Origin: Sulfitobacter brevis
Lineage (GTDB): Bacteria; Pseudomonadota; Alphaproteobacteria; Rhodobacterales; Rhodobacteraceae
Length of the DNA: 64,000 nucleotides
Direction: 5' to 3'
NCBI RefSeq assembly: GCF_900112755.1
Contig: NZ_FOMW01000005.1
Location: 62,001-126,000, forward strand
Shown here: positions 39,694 through 48,711 of the stretch, one piece after another
Layout: each line of letters begins with the position of its first letter
Position numbering within the stretch: the first letter of the stretch is position 1
Notes under the pieces: generated by a model
Seen by the model: the letters and a program-made list of their open reading frames with translations, nothing else
What the model was told of the DNA's origin: nothing
Databases searched by the model: none
Position numbers and translations under genes: made by a program

Positions 39694-41220
39694 ATGAAAC
39701 TCTCCAGAAGAAGTTTATTAAAAACCACTGCCGCCGCTGCGGCCTTTGCCACCGTCGGCCTGCCCAGCTTTGCGCAGGCCATCGACGAGCTTGTCATCGC
39801 CTATAACGTCAACCTGCCGAGCTGGGACCCGACCGTCGGTCCCTCGGCGGTGAACCCGACCATTCAGGGCTTCTACCAGTCGGTCTTTGACCTCTATATC
39901 CCGCAGAACCCTGATCTCAGCTTTGGCCAAGGCATCATCACCGACTACGGCTGGAACGATGACCAAAGCCAGATCTGGATGGACGTGCGCGAAGGTGTGA
40001 CATGGCACAACGGCGACCCACTGACCGCAGAAGATGTGGTTTGGTCGCTGACCCGCGCCGGCACCGCCGAGACCGGCAACCCGATCCAGTTCATCTGGGG
40101 TAAGGTCGCCAATGTGCAGGCCGAGGGCAACCGGGTTACCGCCGACGTCAAGGAATACGAGCCAACGTTCTTCAAATGGATGTCCTTCCTCACCGGCTAT
40201 ATTCTGCCCAAGAAATACTACGAAGAAGTCGGCGCAGAAGGGTTCGAGGCCGCGCCTATCGGTTCCGGCCCCTACATGGTTGAGAAATTCGAGCGCAACG
40301 CCTTCGTGCGTCTGAAAGCCAATGAAAATTACTGGGGCGGTGCGCCGGAGTTCAAAACCGTGACGATCAAGTTCGTCACTGATGCCGCCAGCCGCGTCGC
40401 AGAGATTGAATCGGGCAATGCCCATGTCACGCTCGAAGTGCCTTACGAGGAGTTCGACCGTCTGAAAGCCAAAGACGGCATCGAAGGCGTGGCCGAGCCG
40501 ATCTCCGACATCGGGATGATTTTCCTCAACGATATCGAGGTGATGACCGACCCCAACGTGCGTAAGGCCGCGGCCCACGCCATCGACAAACAGTTGATCG
40601 TGGACCGCCTGCTCTCCGGCTACGGCGTGCCGATCGACACGCTGCAAACCCCAGACTACATCGCTTTTGACGACACCATTAAGGTCGAATTTGATCCTGA
40701 AAAGTCCAAGGCGCTGCTGGCGGAATCGGGCTTTGGCCCTGACAATCCCGTCAAGTTCACCATCCAGACCACCAAAGGTTTCAAGCCTAAGGACTATGAG
40801 ATGGTGCAAGCCATCGTCGGGTTGTGGCGCAAGGTCGGTATCGAGGCCGAAATCGAAGTCTACGAGATCGCCAAACACTACGAGTTGCGCGCGGCCGATA
40901 CGCTGGCCCCTGCGGCCTTCTACAACTGGGGCAACTCGGTGGGCGATCCCACCACGTCGACAGGTTTCGCGATGTTCGGCCCCTCGCCGCACTCGGTCTG
41001 GGACGGGCAGGACACCTTTGACATGATCGCGCCACTCTGGGGCGAAAAGGACGAAGCCAAGCGCATCGCCGGCTGGAAGGCCGTGGACCGCCACATTGCC
41101 GAACAGGCCGAGGTGATCCCGCTGCTGCAATACGTCCAGCCGATCCTGCATGTCGCAGGCGTGAATGTTGTGCCGCATCGTTCGGGCGCGCTGTTGCCGC
41201 ATCTGATGACTCGCAGCTAA
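39694..41220 (+). CDS. Peptide-type ABC transporter, Tat-exported binding protein
   Basis: The protein has 508 residues. The N-terminus MKLSRRSLLKTTAAAAAFAT carries a twin-arginine signal (SRRSLLK), then PSFAQA, cleavage near residue 28. The family 5 binding fold shows DVREGVTWHNGDPLTAEDVV, PIGSGPYMVEKFE and VRKAAAHAIDKQLIVD. ATG 39694 is chosen because the Tat motif follows; the frame is open upstream. AAGGGAAA precedes it. A Tat signal implies folding in the cytosol before export, unlike the Sec-type binding protein at 9209. A GC-rich hairpin follows at 41241, which should allow more binding protein than permease. Confidence 0.93.
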   Translation: MKLSRRSLLKTTAAAAAFATVGLPSFAQAIDELVIAYNVNLPSWDPTVGPSAVNPTIQGFYQSVFDLYIPQNPDLSFGQGIITDYGWNDDQSQIWMDVREGVTWHNGDPLTAEDVVWSLTRAGTAETGNPIQFIWGKVANVQAEGNRVTADVKEYEPTFFKWMSFLTGYILPKKYYEEVGAEGFEAAPIGSGPYMVEKFERNAFVRLKANENYWGGAPEFKTVTIKFVTDAASRVAEIESGNAHVTLEVPYEEFDRLKAKDGIEGVAEPISDIGMIFLNDIEVMTDPNVRKAAAHAIDKQLIVDRLLSGYGVPIDTLQTPDYIAFDDTIKVEFDPEKSKALLAESGFGPDNPVKFTIQTTKGFKPKDYEMVQAIVGLWRKVGIEAEIEVYEIAKHYELRAADTLAPAAFYNWGNSVGDPTTSTGFAMFGPSPHSVWDGQDTFDMIAPLWGEKDEAKRIAGWKAVDRHIAEQAEVIPLLQYVQPILHVAGVNVVPHRSGALLPHLMTRS

Positions 41221-41240
41221 TCCACCCTCCCTGAACTGAC

Positions 41241-41268
41241 GGGGCCGCATCGTCGGCCCCGTCCTTTT
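41241..41268 (+). terminator. Attenuator hairpin between binding protein and permease
   Basis: GGGGCCG (41241-41247) pairs with CGGCCCC (41254-41260), followed by GTCCTTTT. In transporter operons such partial terminators raise the ratio of binding protein to membrane subunits. Confidence 0.65.
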
Positions 41269-41281
41269 GTCTGGACCCTTC

Positions 41282-42292
41282 ATGGCTCTATTGCGCGCTA
41301 TCCTCGTGCGGCTCCTCACCACCGCCATCACGCTTTTCGGCGTGGCGGTGATTGTGTTCGTGGTGATCCGTGTCGTTCCCGGTAATCCGATTGCGATGAT
41401 GCTTCCCCCCGGCGCGACCGAGGCGGATATCGCCCGCCTGCAAATGCAATACGGCTTTGATAAATCGATCTTCGAGCAATTCACCATCTGGCTGTCCGGC
41501 GTGGTGCAGGGTGATTTCGGCACCTCGATCTCGCTGCGCCAGCCCGTGTCCCTATTGGTGTTGAACCGCCTGCCCGCAACGCTGGAGCTGAGCATCGTCG
41601 CCCTGCTGATTGCGGTCTTGATCGGCGGTACGATGGCCTTGGTCGGCACCCGCTTTCGCGACACCGGCGCCGAGGGTGCGATTGATATGGGCGCAGGCAT
41701 GGCCCTGTCGATCCCCGATTTCCTCTGGGGGCTGGTGCTGATCCTGCTCTTTGGCGTGCTTTGGCCCGTCTTTCATATCTCGGGGCGGATATCGCCTTCG
41801 CTCGACATCGATTTCACCACAAATTTCTACCTTTTCGAGGCGCTGTTCCGGCTGCGCTTTGATGTGCTGGCCGATCTGATTGGCCATATGTTCATGCCCG
41901 CCGTGGCACTGGCCATCCCGCTCGCCGCGATCATCGCGCAACTGCTCAAGCAAAGCCTGAAGGAAACCATGCATCTGGATTACGTCACGCTGGCGCGCAC
42001 CAAAGGCTATGCCGAGCGTACGGTGATCACCCGCGAGGCGCTGCCCAATGCGATCCTGCCAACGCTGACGCTGGTCGGGGTACAATTTACCTTCCTGATC
42101 GGCGGCACCGTGATCATCGAGCGGCTGTTCAGCTACGAAGGCCTTGGCAACATGGCGATTGATGCAGTGATCAACCGCGACTTGCCGTTAATCCAAGGCA
42201 TCGTGATCCTGTTTGCGCTGATCTTTACCCTCGTCAATCTGGTGGTCGACATGATGTATGTGGTGCTGAACCCGAGGCTCCGCCATGCGTGA
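41282..42292 (+). CDS. Peptide-type ABC transporter permease (DppB type), second system
   Basis: The protein has 336 residues. MALLRAILVRLLTTAITLFG is the first helix; VVIRVVPGNPIAMMLPPGAT, GDFGTSISLRQPV and the coupling loop LDYVTLARTKGYAERTVITR (about 235-254) are typical of DppB/OppB. ATG 41282 is preferred to a TTG at 41267. The ribosome site is weak, in line with lower expression than the binding protein. It overlaps the next gene by eight bases. Confidence 0.92.
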   Translation: MALLRAILVRLLTTAITLFGVAVIVFVVIRVVPGNPIAMMLPPGATEADIARLQMQYGFDKSIFEQFTIWLSGVVQGDFGTSISLRQPVSLLVLNRLPATLELSIVALLIAVLIGGTMALVGTRFRDTGAEGAIDMGAGMALSIPDFLWGLVLILLFGVLWPVFHISGRISPSLDIDFTTNFYLFEALFRLRFDVLADLIGHMFMPAVALAIPLAAIIAQLLKQSLKETMHLDYVTLARTKGYAERTVITREALPNAILPTLTLVGVQFTFLIGGTVIIERLFSYEGLGNMAIDAVINRDLPLIQGIVILFALIFTLVNLVVDMMYVVLNPRLRHA

Positions 42293-43136
42293 CGCCCGCA
42301 GCGAGTTGACACGCCCGATTGGAGTGCGGCTGTGGCTTTCGGGCGGCTGGCTGATGCTGCTAGCCTGCGCCGCGATATTTGCGCCGTGGATCGCACCGCA
42401 AGACCCGCTGGCGCAGGACCTGTTCCTTGGCCGGATGCCGCCCTTCTGGGAGAACGGCAGCGAGGCAGGGTTCTGGCTTGGCACTGATTCACTGGGCCGC
42501 GATGTGCTGTCGCGCATCCTTTATGGCGCGCGTCTGGCGATGATCGTGGCACTAGTGGCGGGCACGCTGACCTGTCTGATCGGCGCAAGCCTTGGCCTGA
42601 TCGCAGGCTTTTATCGCGGCTGGCCGGACCGGATCATCAGCCGTTTCGTTGATATCTGGATGGCTTTCCCGCCCGTGCTCTTTGCCATTCTGCTGATCGC
42701 AGTGTTGGGCACGGGCCTAACCTCCATCATCATCGCCATCGTCATCATCGACTGGACCCGCTTTGCCCGCGTCATCCGCGCCGAAGCGTTAAGCCAAAGC
42801 GCGATGGATTACGTCGCCTCTGCCCAAGTAGCAGGGCGGGCCCGGTTTGGCACCATGCTGACCGAAATCTTGCCCAACGTCCTGCCGACCATCGTCGCAC
42901 TGCTTACTTTGGAAATGGGCATCGCCGTGATTGTCGAGGCGATCTTGAGCTTTGTGAACCTCAGCATCTCCACCGACAGCCCGACATGGGGCGGGATGAT
43001 CGCCGAAGGTCGCATATCGGTGCACCAAGCATGGTGGGTGCTGGTTTTCCCGCTGATCACACTGTTCCTGACTGTGCTCAGTTTCAGCCAGTTGGGCGAG
43101 GGCCTGAAAGACCGTTTCGATCCGGTGCTGCGATGA
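42285..43136 (+). CDS. Peptide-type ABC transporter permease (DppC type), second system
   Basis: The protein has 283 residues. WLMLLACAAIFAPWIAPQDP is the first helix with the usual end; GFWLGTDSLGRDVLSRILYG, the coupling loop MDYVASAQVAGRARFGTMLT and NLSISTDSPTWGGMIAEG are typical DppC signatures, and GLKDRFDPVLR closes it. It overlaps the permease before it by eight bases and the ATPase after it by four. Partner of the DppB-type subunit. Confidence 0.92.
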   Translation: MRDARSELTRPIGVRLWLSGGWLMLLACAAIFAPWIAPQDPLAQDLFLGRMPPFWENGSEAGFWLGTDSLGRDVLSRILYGARLAMIVALVAGTLTCLIGASLGLIAGFYRGWPDRIISRFVDIWMAFPPVLFAILLIAVLGTGLTSIIIAIVIIDWTRFARVIRAEALSQSAMDYVASAQVAGRARFGTMLTEILPNVLPTIVALLTLEMGIAVIVEAILSFVNLSISTDSPTWGGMIAEGRISVHQAWWVLVFPLITLFLTVLSFSQLGEGLKDRFDPVLR

Positions 43137-44005
43137 GCGGATACCTTAACATTCGCAATCTCTCGGTGTCGCTGCGTGGCGGGGGCCCGATCTTGCGGTC
43201 GGTCACGCTGGATGTGGCGGCGGGGCAGGTGCACGGGCTGGTGGGCGAATCCGGTGCGGGCAAGTCAATGATCGGCAAGGCGGTTTTGGGCACCCTGCCC
43301 CGTGCGTTGCAGATCACCGCGGGCGAGATTTGGCTCGACGGGCAGGACCTACTTAAACTCTCCCCCGGCCAGCGCCGCCACCGGATCGGCGCCACCACCG
43401 CGCTGATTCCGCAAGATCCGCTGACCGCGCTCAACCCCTCGCGCCGCATCGGGCCGCAGATCACCCGCCGCTTGGTCGATATCCTCGGCTGGACTAAAGC
43501 TGCCGCTGAGGCCCGCGCGTTGGAGTTGCTGGCGGAGGTGGACATTCCCGACCCGCGCCGCGTGATGCGCACCTATCCGCATGAGCTGTCTGGCGGCATG
43601 CGCCAGCGCATCCTCATCGCCTCCGCCTTCGCAGCAGAACCGAAGCTGATCATCGCAGATGAGCCGACGACCGCGCTGGACGTGACTGTGCAGAAGCAAA
43701 TCTTGCGGCTGATCGCTGAGATGCAAGCCCGCCACGGCACCGCGCTGCTGTTCGTGACCCATGATCTGGGCGTGGTCAGCAAGGTCTGCGACAGCCTCTC
43801 GGTGCTTTACGCGGGCAAGATCGTGGAGAACGCGCGGATGCGGCGGTTCTTCATGCACCCGATCCACCCCTATTCCGCTGCCCTACTCGCCGCGACGCCG
43901 ACCTATACCAACCCGCAAGGCAGCCTGATGCCCGTGCCGGAATCAGTGATCGAAACGGTTGAGCAGGAAGTGACCGCCCATGACAGACGCTGGGGCCGCC
44001 GATGA
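43133..44005 (+). CDS. ABC transporter ATPase (DppD type), second system
   Basis: The protein has 290 residues with Walker A GESGAGKS, the Q-loop region IPQDPLTALNPSRRIG, signature LSGGMRQR and Walker [14 protein letters not shown], followed by LLFVTHDLGVVSKVCD. The C-terminal HPIHPYSAALLAATP is the oligopeptide-transporter motif of DppD/OppD. It starts with ATG 43133 in a four-base overlap. Unlike the first system, the two ATPases are separate proteins. Confidence 0.92.
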   Translation: MSGYLNIRNLSVSLRGGGPILRSVTLDVAAGQVHGLVGESGAGKSMIGKAVLGTLPRALQITAGEIWLDGQDLLKLSPGQRRHRIGATTALIPQDPLTALNPSRRIGPQITRRLVDILGWTKAAAEARALELLAEVDIPDPRRVMRTYPHELSGGMRQRILIASAFAAEPKLIIADEPTTALDVTVQKQILRLIAEMQARHGTALLFVTHDLGVVSKVCDSLSVLYAGKIVENARMRRFFMHPIHPYSAALLAATPTYTNPQGSLMPVPESVIETVEQEVTAHDRRWGRR

Positions 44006-44796
44006 TGTACCAAATCCGCGATCTGCATCTGTCGCTGCCTGACATGACGCGCAAACCCCTGCTCGGCCCCGCGCCGCGCATCAACATCCTGAACGGGTTG
44101 AGCTTCGACGTGCCACAAGGCGCGGTGCTGGGCATCGTCGGCGGCTCCGGATCGGGCAAATCCACGCTGGGCCGTGCCATGTTACGCTTGTTAGAGCCTA
44201 CTTCCGGCAGTATCACATTTGATGGCATCGACATCACCCATCAACGCGAAGCCGAGTTGCGCAGCATGCGGCGGCGGTTTCAGATGATATTTCAAGACCC
44301 GATGTCCTCGCTCAACCCGCGCCGTCGGGTGGGCGGGATTATCGCAGGGCCGCTCAAGCTGCACGGGTTCGACAACCCGCGCGCCCGTGTCGATGAGGCG
44401 CTTGATATGGTCGGGCTGCCCCGCAGTTTCGCCAGCCGCTATCCACATGAACTGTCCGGTGGACAACGCCAGCGGGTCGGCATCGCGCGGGCCATCGCGT
44501 TGCGCCCCGATTTTATCCTTGCGGATGAGATTGTCTCGGGCCTCGATGTTTCCAGCCAGGCGCAGGTGCTGAACCTGCTCGAAGAACTTGTGCGCGAGTT
44601 GGGCCTGACACTGGCCTTCATCAGCCACGACCTCTCGGTGATCCGCCGCTTGTGCAGTCGCATCGTTGTGCTGCATCAGGGCAAAATCGTTGAAGAAGCC
44701 GAGACCGCCGCCCTGTTCGACGCCCCACAAGCCGAATATACTCGTGAATTGATGCGGGCGATCCCGCTACCCGACCCTGATCAGGTCTGGATCTGA
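44002..44796 (+). CDS. ABC transporter ATPase (DppF type), second system
   Basis: The protein has 264 residues with Walker A GGSGSGKS, FQMIFQDPMSSLNPRRRVGG (Q-loop), signature LSGGQRQR and Walker B FILADEIVSGLD. The Walker-B-following sequence has EIVSGLD where EPTSALD is usual, a known variation. It forms the ATPase heterodimer with the preceding gene. The kynureninase-like gene follows after 18 bases. Confidence 0.92.
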   Translation: MMYQIRDLHLSLPDMTRKPLLGPAPRINILNGLSFDVPQGAVLGIVGGSGSGKSTLGRAMLRLLEPTSGSITFDGIDITHQREAELRSMRRRFQMIFQDPMSSLNPRRRVGGIIAGPLKLHGFDNPRARVDEALDMVGLPRSFASRYPHELSGGQRQRVGIARAIALRPDFILADEIVSGLDVSSQAQVLNLLEELVRELGLTLAFISHDLSVIRRLCSRIVVLHQGKIVEEAETAALFDAPQAEYTRELMRAIPLPDPDQVWI

Positions 44797-44814
44797 CCCC
44801 CAAGGAGTGCGACC

Positions 44815-45939
44815 ATGGCTGACGCCAATGACCCCGGCTATTTTCTTTATCACTCCATTGGCCAGTACCCTGACAAGGCCGCGGACATGGCGCAGATGCT
44901 CGGCACCTTCGCCGATATCTGGGGCACACTGGATGACGCACAATGGCCAAAGGTGCTGGAGGCGCGGCAGGAATTTATCGACCATTGGCGCGCCCTGCTC
45001 GGTGCGCCCGAAGGCACGCTCACCAGCGCCGAGAACGTCACAACAGGGCTGTTTTCGATCCTTGGCGGCCTGCCCGCGCATCATCTGCGCGGCAAGCGTG
45101 TGCTGATCGCGGCGGATTGCTTTCCGTCGCTGCATTTCCTGCTGAGCGGGCTGGCTGATCGGATGGGGTTTACGCTCCACACCGTCCCGCTCCGCCCCGG
45201 CGCACATTGGGTCGAAGATGAGGACATGGTCGCCGCATGGGGGCCTGACGTGGGCCTCGCGCTACTCACATGGGTGACCTCGACCTCTTCGCACCGCTGC
45301 GATCTACCGAGCCTGATCGCACATGGTCGCAAGATGGGATCGCTTATCGGCGTCGATCTGACCCAAGGCATCGGGATCATTCCCTTCTCCCTCAAAGAAT
45401 ACCCAGTCGATTTCGTCGTTGCTTCTTCGCTAAAATGGCTCTGCGGCACGCCGGGGGCGGGGATTATCCAGATGCACGCGGATTTGCTTGCGACAGTTGA
45501 ACCCGAGCTCAGAGGCTGGTTCAGTCAGGATAACCCGTTCTCATGGGACTTGGATGCCTTCGACTATGCCCCCGATGCGCGGCGGCTGGAACATGGCACA
45601 CCCTCGGTTTTAGCCTGTTTAGGGTCTATTCCTGCATTGCGGTGGCACAGGGCGCAAACCGGTCTATTGGCCGATAATCAATCCATGACCACGCAGATCA
45701 TCGAAGGTGCCGCTAACGCAGGGCTGACCCTTGCAAGCCCTGCCGACAAGGACCAGCGCGGCGGCTCTGTCATGCTGCAATTGCCTGAAGACACCGACAC
45801 GGCGGCCTGTGTATCTCAACTCCGCGCGCAAGGTCTGTTTGTTGATTGCCGCGGCCGCATCATGCGCCTTTCACCCGGGGCGGTGACGAAACCGCACCAC
45901 GTCACACGGCTGATCGAGGCGCTGCACCGCATCGGTTGA
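44815..45939 (+). CDS. Kynureninase-like class V PLP enzyme
   Basis: The 374-residue fold-type I enzyme has a PLP lysine Lys207 in ASSLKWLCGTPGAG and a cofactor Asp in IGVDLTQGIGIIP. The stretch RGWFSQDNPFSWDLDAFDYA and then RRLEHGTPSV matches the kynureninase pattern (GWFGH..PF.F...Y.P...R...GTP). It is some 40 residues shorter than typical kynureninase. AAGGAGTG precedes ATG. As last gene of the transporter operon it probably acts on the imported compound or a product, cleaving a C-C bond beside a keto group or an amine. True kynureninase activity is possible, since a KynB-like gene is in the other arm, but not shown. Confidence 0.78.
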   Translation: MADANDPGYFLYHSIGQYPDKAADMAQMLGTFADIWGTLDDAQWPKVLEARQEFIDHWRALLGAPEGTLTSAENVTTGLFSILGGLPAHHLRGKRVLIAADCFPSLHFLLSGLADRMGFTLHTVPLRPGAHWVEDEDMVAAWGPDVGLALLTWVTSTSSHRCDLPSLIAHGRKMGSLIGVDLTQGIGIIPFSLKEYPVDFVVASSLKWLCGTPGAGIIQMHADLLATVEPELRGWFSQDNPFSWDLDAFDYAPDARRLEHGTPSVLACLGSIPALRWHRAQTGLLADNQSMTTQIIEGAANAGLTLASPADKDQRGGSVMLQLPEDTDTAACVSQLRAQGLFVDCRGRIMRLSPGAVTKPHHVTRLIEALHRIG

Positions 45940-45942
45940 GGC

Positions 45943-47106
45943 TTAAAGCTCGTTGAAGAACCGTTGCATCCTGTTCATCGCCTCGTCCAACACCTCAAGC
46001 TCGGCACAGCCGAAACAGACCCTAATATGGCCTTCACCTGCGGCGCCGTAAAAGCTGCCCGCCTCGACCACCACGCCGGTCTCATGCAGCAGTCTGTCTG
46101 CACAATCCGCCGCACTTAGGCCCGTGGCCGAGATGTCGGGGAAGGCGTAAATCGTGCCTTCCACTGGCGCACAACTGACATTCGGCATCTGGTTAAGGCG
46201 CGAAACCACCAGATCACGGCGCTTGCGGTCCCGCGCGACCATCTCGTGCAGCACCTCGGGCGGGCCGTTTAGCGCGGCAATCGCGCCCGCCTGAATAAAG
46301 GTGTTCACATGGGTCACCTCATTGGTGGTGATCTTCATGCAGGGCCCGATCAGCGCGGCATCTGCTGCGATATACCCGATGCGCCAGCCGTCCATCGCAT
46401 AGGCCTTGGTAAAGGCAAACATCGTGATCGTGCGCTCTTTCATTCCCTCCAAGGACGCGATGGAGATATGCTGAGCGCCGTCATAGGTGATCTCTTCATA
46501 AACCTCGTCCGACAGCACCAGCAGGTCATGCTTCTGGGCGAGGTCAGCGATTATCTGAAGCTCATCGCGCGAATAGACGCGGCCCGTCGGATTGCACGGG
46601 TTGATCAACGCAATTGCCCGCGTATTGGGCTTTATATGCGGCTCTATCAGGCCTCTTTTAATCGAAAATCCATCTGACGCATCCAAGGGAGCGATGGTGA
46701 CTTTCGCGCCTGCAAGCTCGGCCTTGCCGATATGTTGCGGGTAATAGGGAGCGAGCAACAGACATTCATCACCCTCATCCAGAAATGCCATGAAAGCAGC
46801 AAAGGACGCCTGCGTCAGCCCGTTGGTCACGATCACCTCATCGGGCGAGATATCCAAGCCGTTCTGCCGCCGCAGCTTATCGGAAATCGCTTGCCGCAAC
46901 TCCGGCACGCCTTGCAGATCAGAGTAATGTACCGCCCCACCTTGCAGTGCCGCAATCGTGGCGTCCTTGATATGTGCCGGTGTGTCTTCGGCAGGCATGC
47001 CCAATTCAAGGTGGATCAAATCGCCCTGCATCCCCACGGCCTTGGCGAACATGCCAAAGTTCTTCGGCGAGGTCTGGGTGATACGGCGGGCTGGGCGGAT
47101 TGGCAT
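45943..47106 (-). CDS. Class I/II aminotransferase
   Basis: The 387-residue PLP aminotransferase of fold-type I has LHLELGMPAED-like substrate opening (LIHLELGMPAEDTPAHIKDA), the cofactor Asn in INPCNPTGRVYSRDEL, Asp-x-x-Tyr in LSDEVYEEITYDG, the PLP lysine in FAFTKAYAMDGWRIGY and the substrate-carboxylate Arg in GHIRVCFG. AAGGA precedes ATG 47104-47106; a frame open to 47361 has no such site. It is convergent with the kynureninase-like gene (three-base gap) and divergent from an SDR. It may supply 2-oxoacids for IorAB; substrate not evident. Confidence 0.88.
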   Translation of the reverse strand: MPIRPARRITQTSPKNFGMFAKAVGMQGDLIHLELGMPAEDTPAHIKDATIAALQGGAVHYSDLQGVPELRQAISDKLRRQNGLDISPDEVIVTNGLTQASFAAFMAFLDEGDECLLLAPYYPQHIGKAELAGAKVTIAPLDASDGFSIKRGLIEPHIKPNTRAIALINPCNPTGRVYSRDELQIIADLAQKHDLLVLSDEVYEEITYDGAQHISIASLEGMKERTITMFAFTKAYAMDGWRIGYIAADAALIGPCMKITTNEVTHVNTFIQAGAIAALNGPPEVLHEMVARDRKRRDLVVSRLNQMPNVSCAPVEGTIYAFPDISATGLSAADCADRLLHETGVVVEAGSFYGAAGEGHIRVCFGCAELEVLDEAMNRMQRFFNEL

Positions 47107-47179
47107 GAAGCATTCCTTGCGGCTGTGTTTACGTGCGTTTACATCTAAATCAATCAAACGGGAAACAGAAAGGCCGAGC

Positions 47180-47905
47180 ATGAAAAAGATCGCAGTGGTA
47201 ACTGGCGCGGCAGGTGGCATGGGGCGTGCCATAACAACCCGGCTCATGGCGGATGGGCTGCATGTTGTCGGTCTGGATATCGACCAGGCGGGCCTCGCGG
47301 AAATGGCCAAAGCCGACGGCTTTACCGGAATGGTTACCGATCTGACCGACGCAGGCGCCATCGGCGCCGCGTTTGACCGGATCGCCGAGGATCATGGCGG
47401 GGTCGACGTGCTGGTGAACAACGCGGGCACTTGTTTTATGTCCGAATTCCCTGACATTCCGGCGGAGGAGTTTGACCGCCAGATGTCGATCAACTTTTCC
47501 AGCGCCTTCCACTGTTGCCAAGCGGCAGTAAAACAGATGCTGGGGCGCGAGGGCGTGCGCAAGATTATCAACATCTCTTCCAACGGTGCGTATAATTTCG
47601 ACGTCTTTGATCCGCCGCACTATCGCGCTTCAAAAGCCGCTTTGGACAATCTGACCAAGGACCTTGCCCGCCGCTATGCCCAAGATCTGATCACGGCCAA
47701 CTCCATCGCGCCCGCAATGACCGAAACACCGCTATTCGGCGTGCTCAGTGAGGATGTGCTGAAAAAGGCGATCTCGATGATGCCGCATGGCCGCGCCATG
47801 AAAGCTTCCGAGATCGCGGAGTGGGTCGGGTTTCTCGTCTCTCCGGCAGGCGATATCTCCAGCGGCAATGTGATCATCCTCAATCAGGGCCGCGACGTCC
47901 GGTAA
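47180..47905 (+). CDS. Short-chain dehydrogenase/reductase
   Basis: The 241-residue classical SDR shows TGAAGGMGRAI (9-19), GLDIDQAG with Asp predicting NAD use, VLVNNAGTCFM, the active-site Ser in INISSNGAYNF and YRASKAALDNLT. A C-terminal SSGNVIILNQGRDVR replaces the usual DGG ending. ATG 47180 follows AAAGG. It shares a 73-base divergent promoter region with the aminotransferase and ends two bases from the convergent metallo-hydrolase gene. Exact reaction unknown. Confidence 0.88.
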   Translation: MKKIAVVTGAAGGMGRAITTRLMADGLHVVGLDIDQAGLAEMAKADGFTGMVTDLTDAGAIGAAFDRIAEDHGGVDVLVNNAGTCFMSEFPDIPAEEFDRQMSINFSSAFHCCQAAVKQMLGREGVRKIINISSNGAYNFDVFDPPHYRASKAALDNLTKDLARRYAQDLITANSIAPAMTETPLFGVLSEDVLKKAISMMPHGRAMKASEIAEWVGFLVSPAGDISSGNVIILNQGRDVR

Positions 47906-47907
47906 AG

Positions 47908-48666
47908 CTATTCAAACCAATCCGGCGCTTTTTTGAGCGTCGGCCATTGCTCGGGGCTGTGGCCGAAGATCACATACGCGTCGCGCTCGGCTGCCAGTGC
48001 CATCAGGCGGTCACCATGGTGGATCGCCTGCGCGACATCCCACGACCCCGCGAATTTCTCGTCAACTTCGGCGGCGCGGCTGATCGCGTCCGAGGTGAGT
48101 AGCACCCAGCCGGTTTGCGGCAGATGCACCATAAAGGCGAGTTGCCCCGGCGCGTGACCGGGGCAATGCAGTACCTCAAAACCCTCGCTCAACGATGTAT
48201 CCTCGGCAATTTCGACATAGTCCCGATCCGGCCATTCCATTGCTTGCTTGCCAGACCAATAGAGCGGACGCGGCAGAGCACGTTCGGCAGTAGAAATAAG
48301 GATTGGTGCCTGCGGGTAGCCTGCCATATCACCGACGTGATCGATGTGCGTATGGCTCTGGATCATCAAAGTGACGTCAGATTTTTTCAGCCCCAGCTTT
48401 GCAAGTTGCGGCCCTGGAATATTTTCTTGGGTCACTGAGATAACACGCCCGAAACCGCCCAACTCATCCTCGGCAGTGGCGGCATCCGCATCATCGGCAT
48501 ACTTTTGCGGAAATCCAGTGTCGATCAGCACGATTTCCCCTGCATCAGTCTCGATTACCGCGCCGCAAATACCAATGGTGCGCGGGCCAGCGTGCACCTC
48601 GAACAGCCCGTAATCCAGCATTGCCAGCCGTTTCGGTTTGCCCTTCAGCTTAAACCCGTTCATCAT
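47908..48666 (-). CDS. Metallo-beta-lactamase-fold hydrolase, N-acyl-homoserine lactonase-like
   Basis: The protein has 252 residues. The zinc motif SHTHIDHVGDM (HxHxDH), His in HCPGHAPGQLAFMV, Asp in LLTSDAI and a last His in VIFGHSPEQW complete the two-metal site. Size and the TGFP and SHTHIDH..GD context recall AttM/AiiA-type lactonases, but many relatives hydrolyse other lactones or esters. AGGAGG lies eight bases before ATG 48664-48666; GTG 48672 is too close. It is divergent from the next aminotransferase (45-base gap). Quorum quenching is possible; a lactone step in the local catabolic pathway is equally possible. Confidence 0.82.
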   Translation of the reverse strand: MMNGFKLKGKPKRLAMLDYGLFEVHAGPRTIGICGAVIETDAGEIVLIDTGFPQKYADDADAATAEDELGGFGRVISVTQENIPGPQLAKLGLKKSDVTLMIQSHTHIDHVGDMAGYPQAPILISTAERALPRPLYWSGKQAMEWPDRDYVEIAEDTSLSEGFEVLHCPGHAPGQLAFMVHLPQTGWVLLTSDAISRAAEVDEKFAGSWDVAQAIHHGDRLMALAAERDAYVIFGHSPEQWPTLKKAPDWFE

Positions 48667-48711
48667 TTTCACAGCCTCCTAAATCCGGAGCAAGCTAGCC
48701 GTCGAGGGGCC

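Noticed and set aside
39718..41700. A 660-codon open frame on the - strand opposite the binding protein and permease genes
   Set aside because: It has no domain or ribosome site and covers two obvious transporter genes on the + strand.
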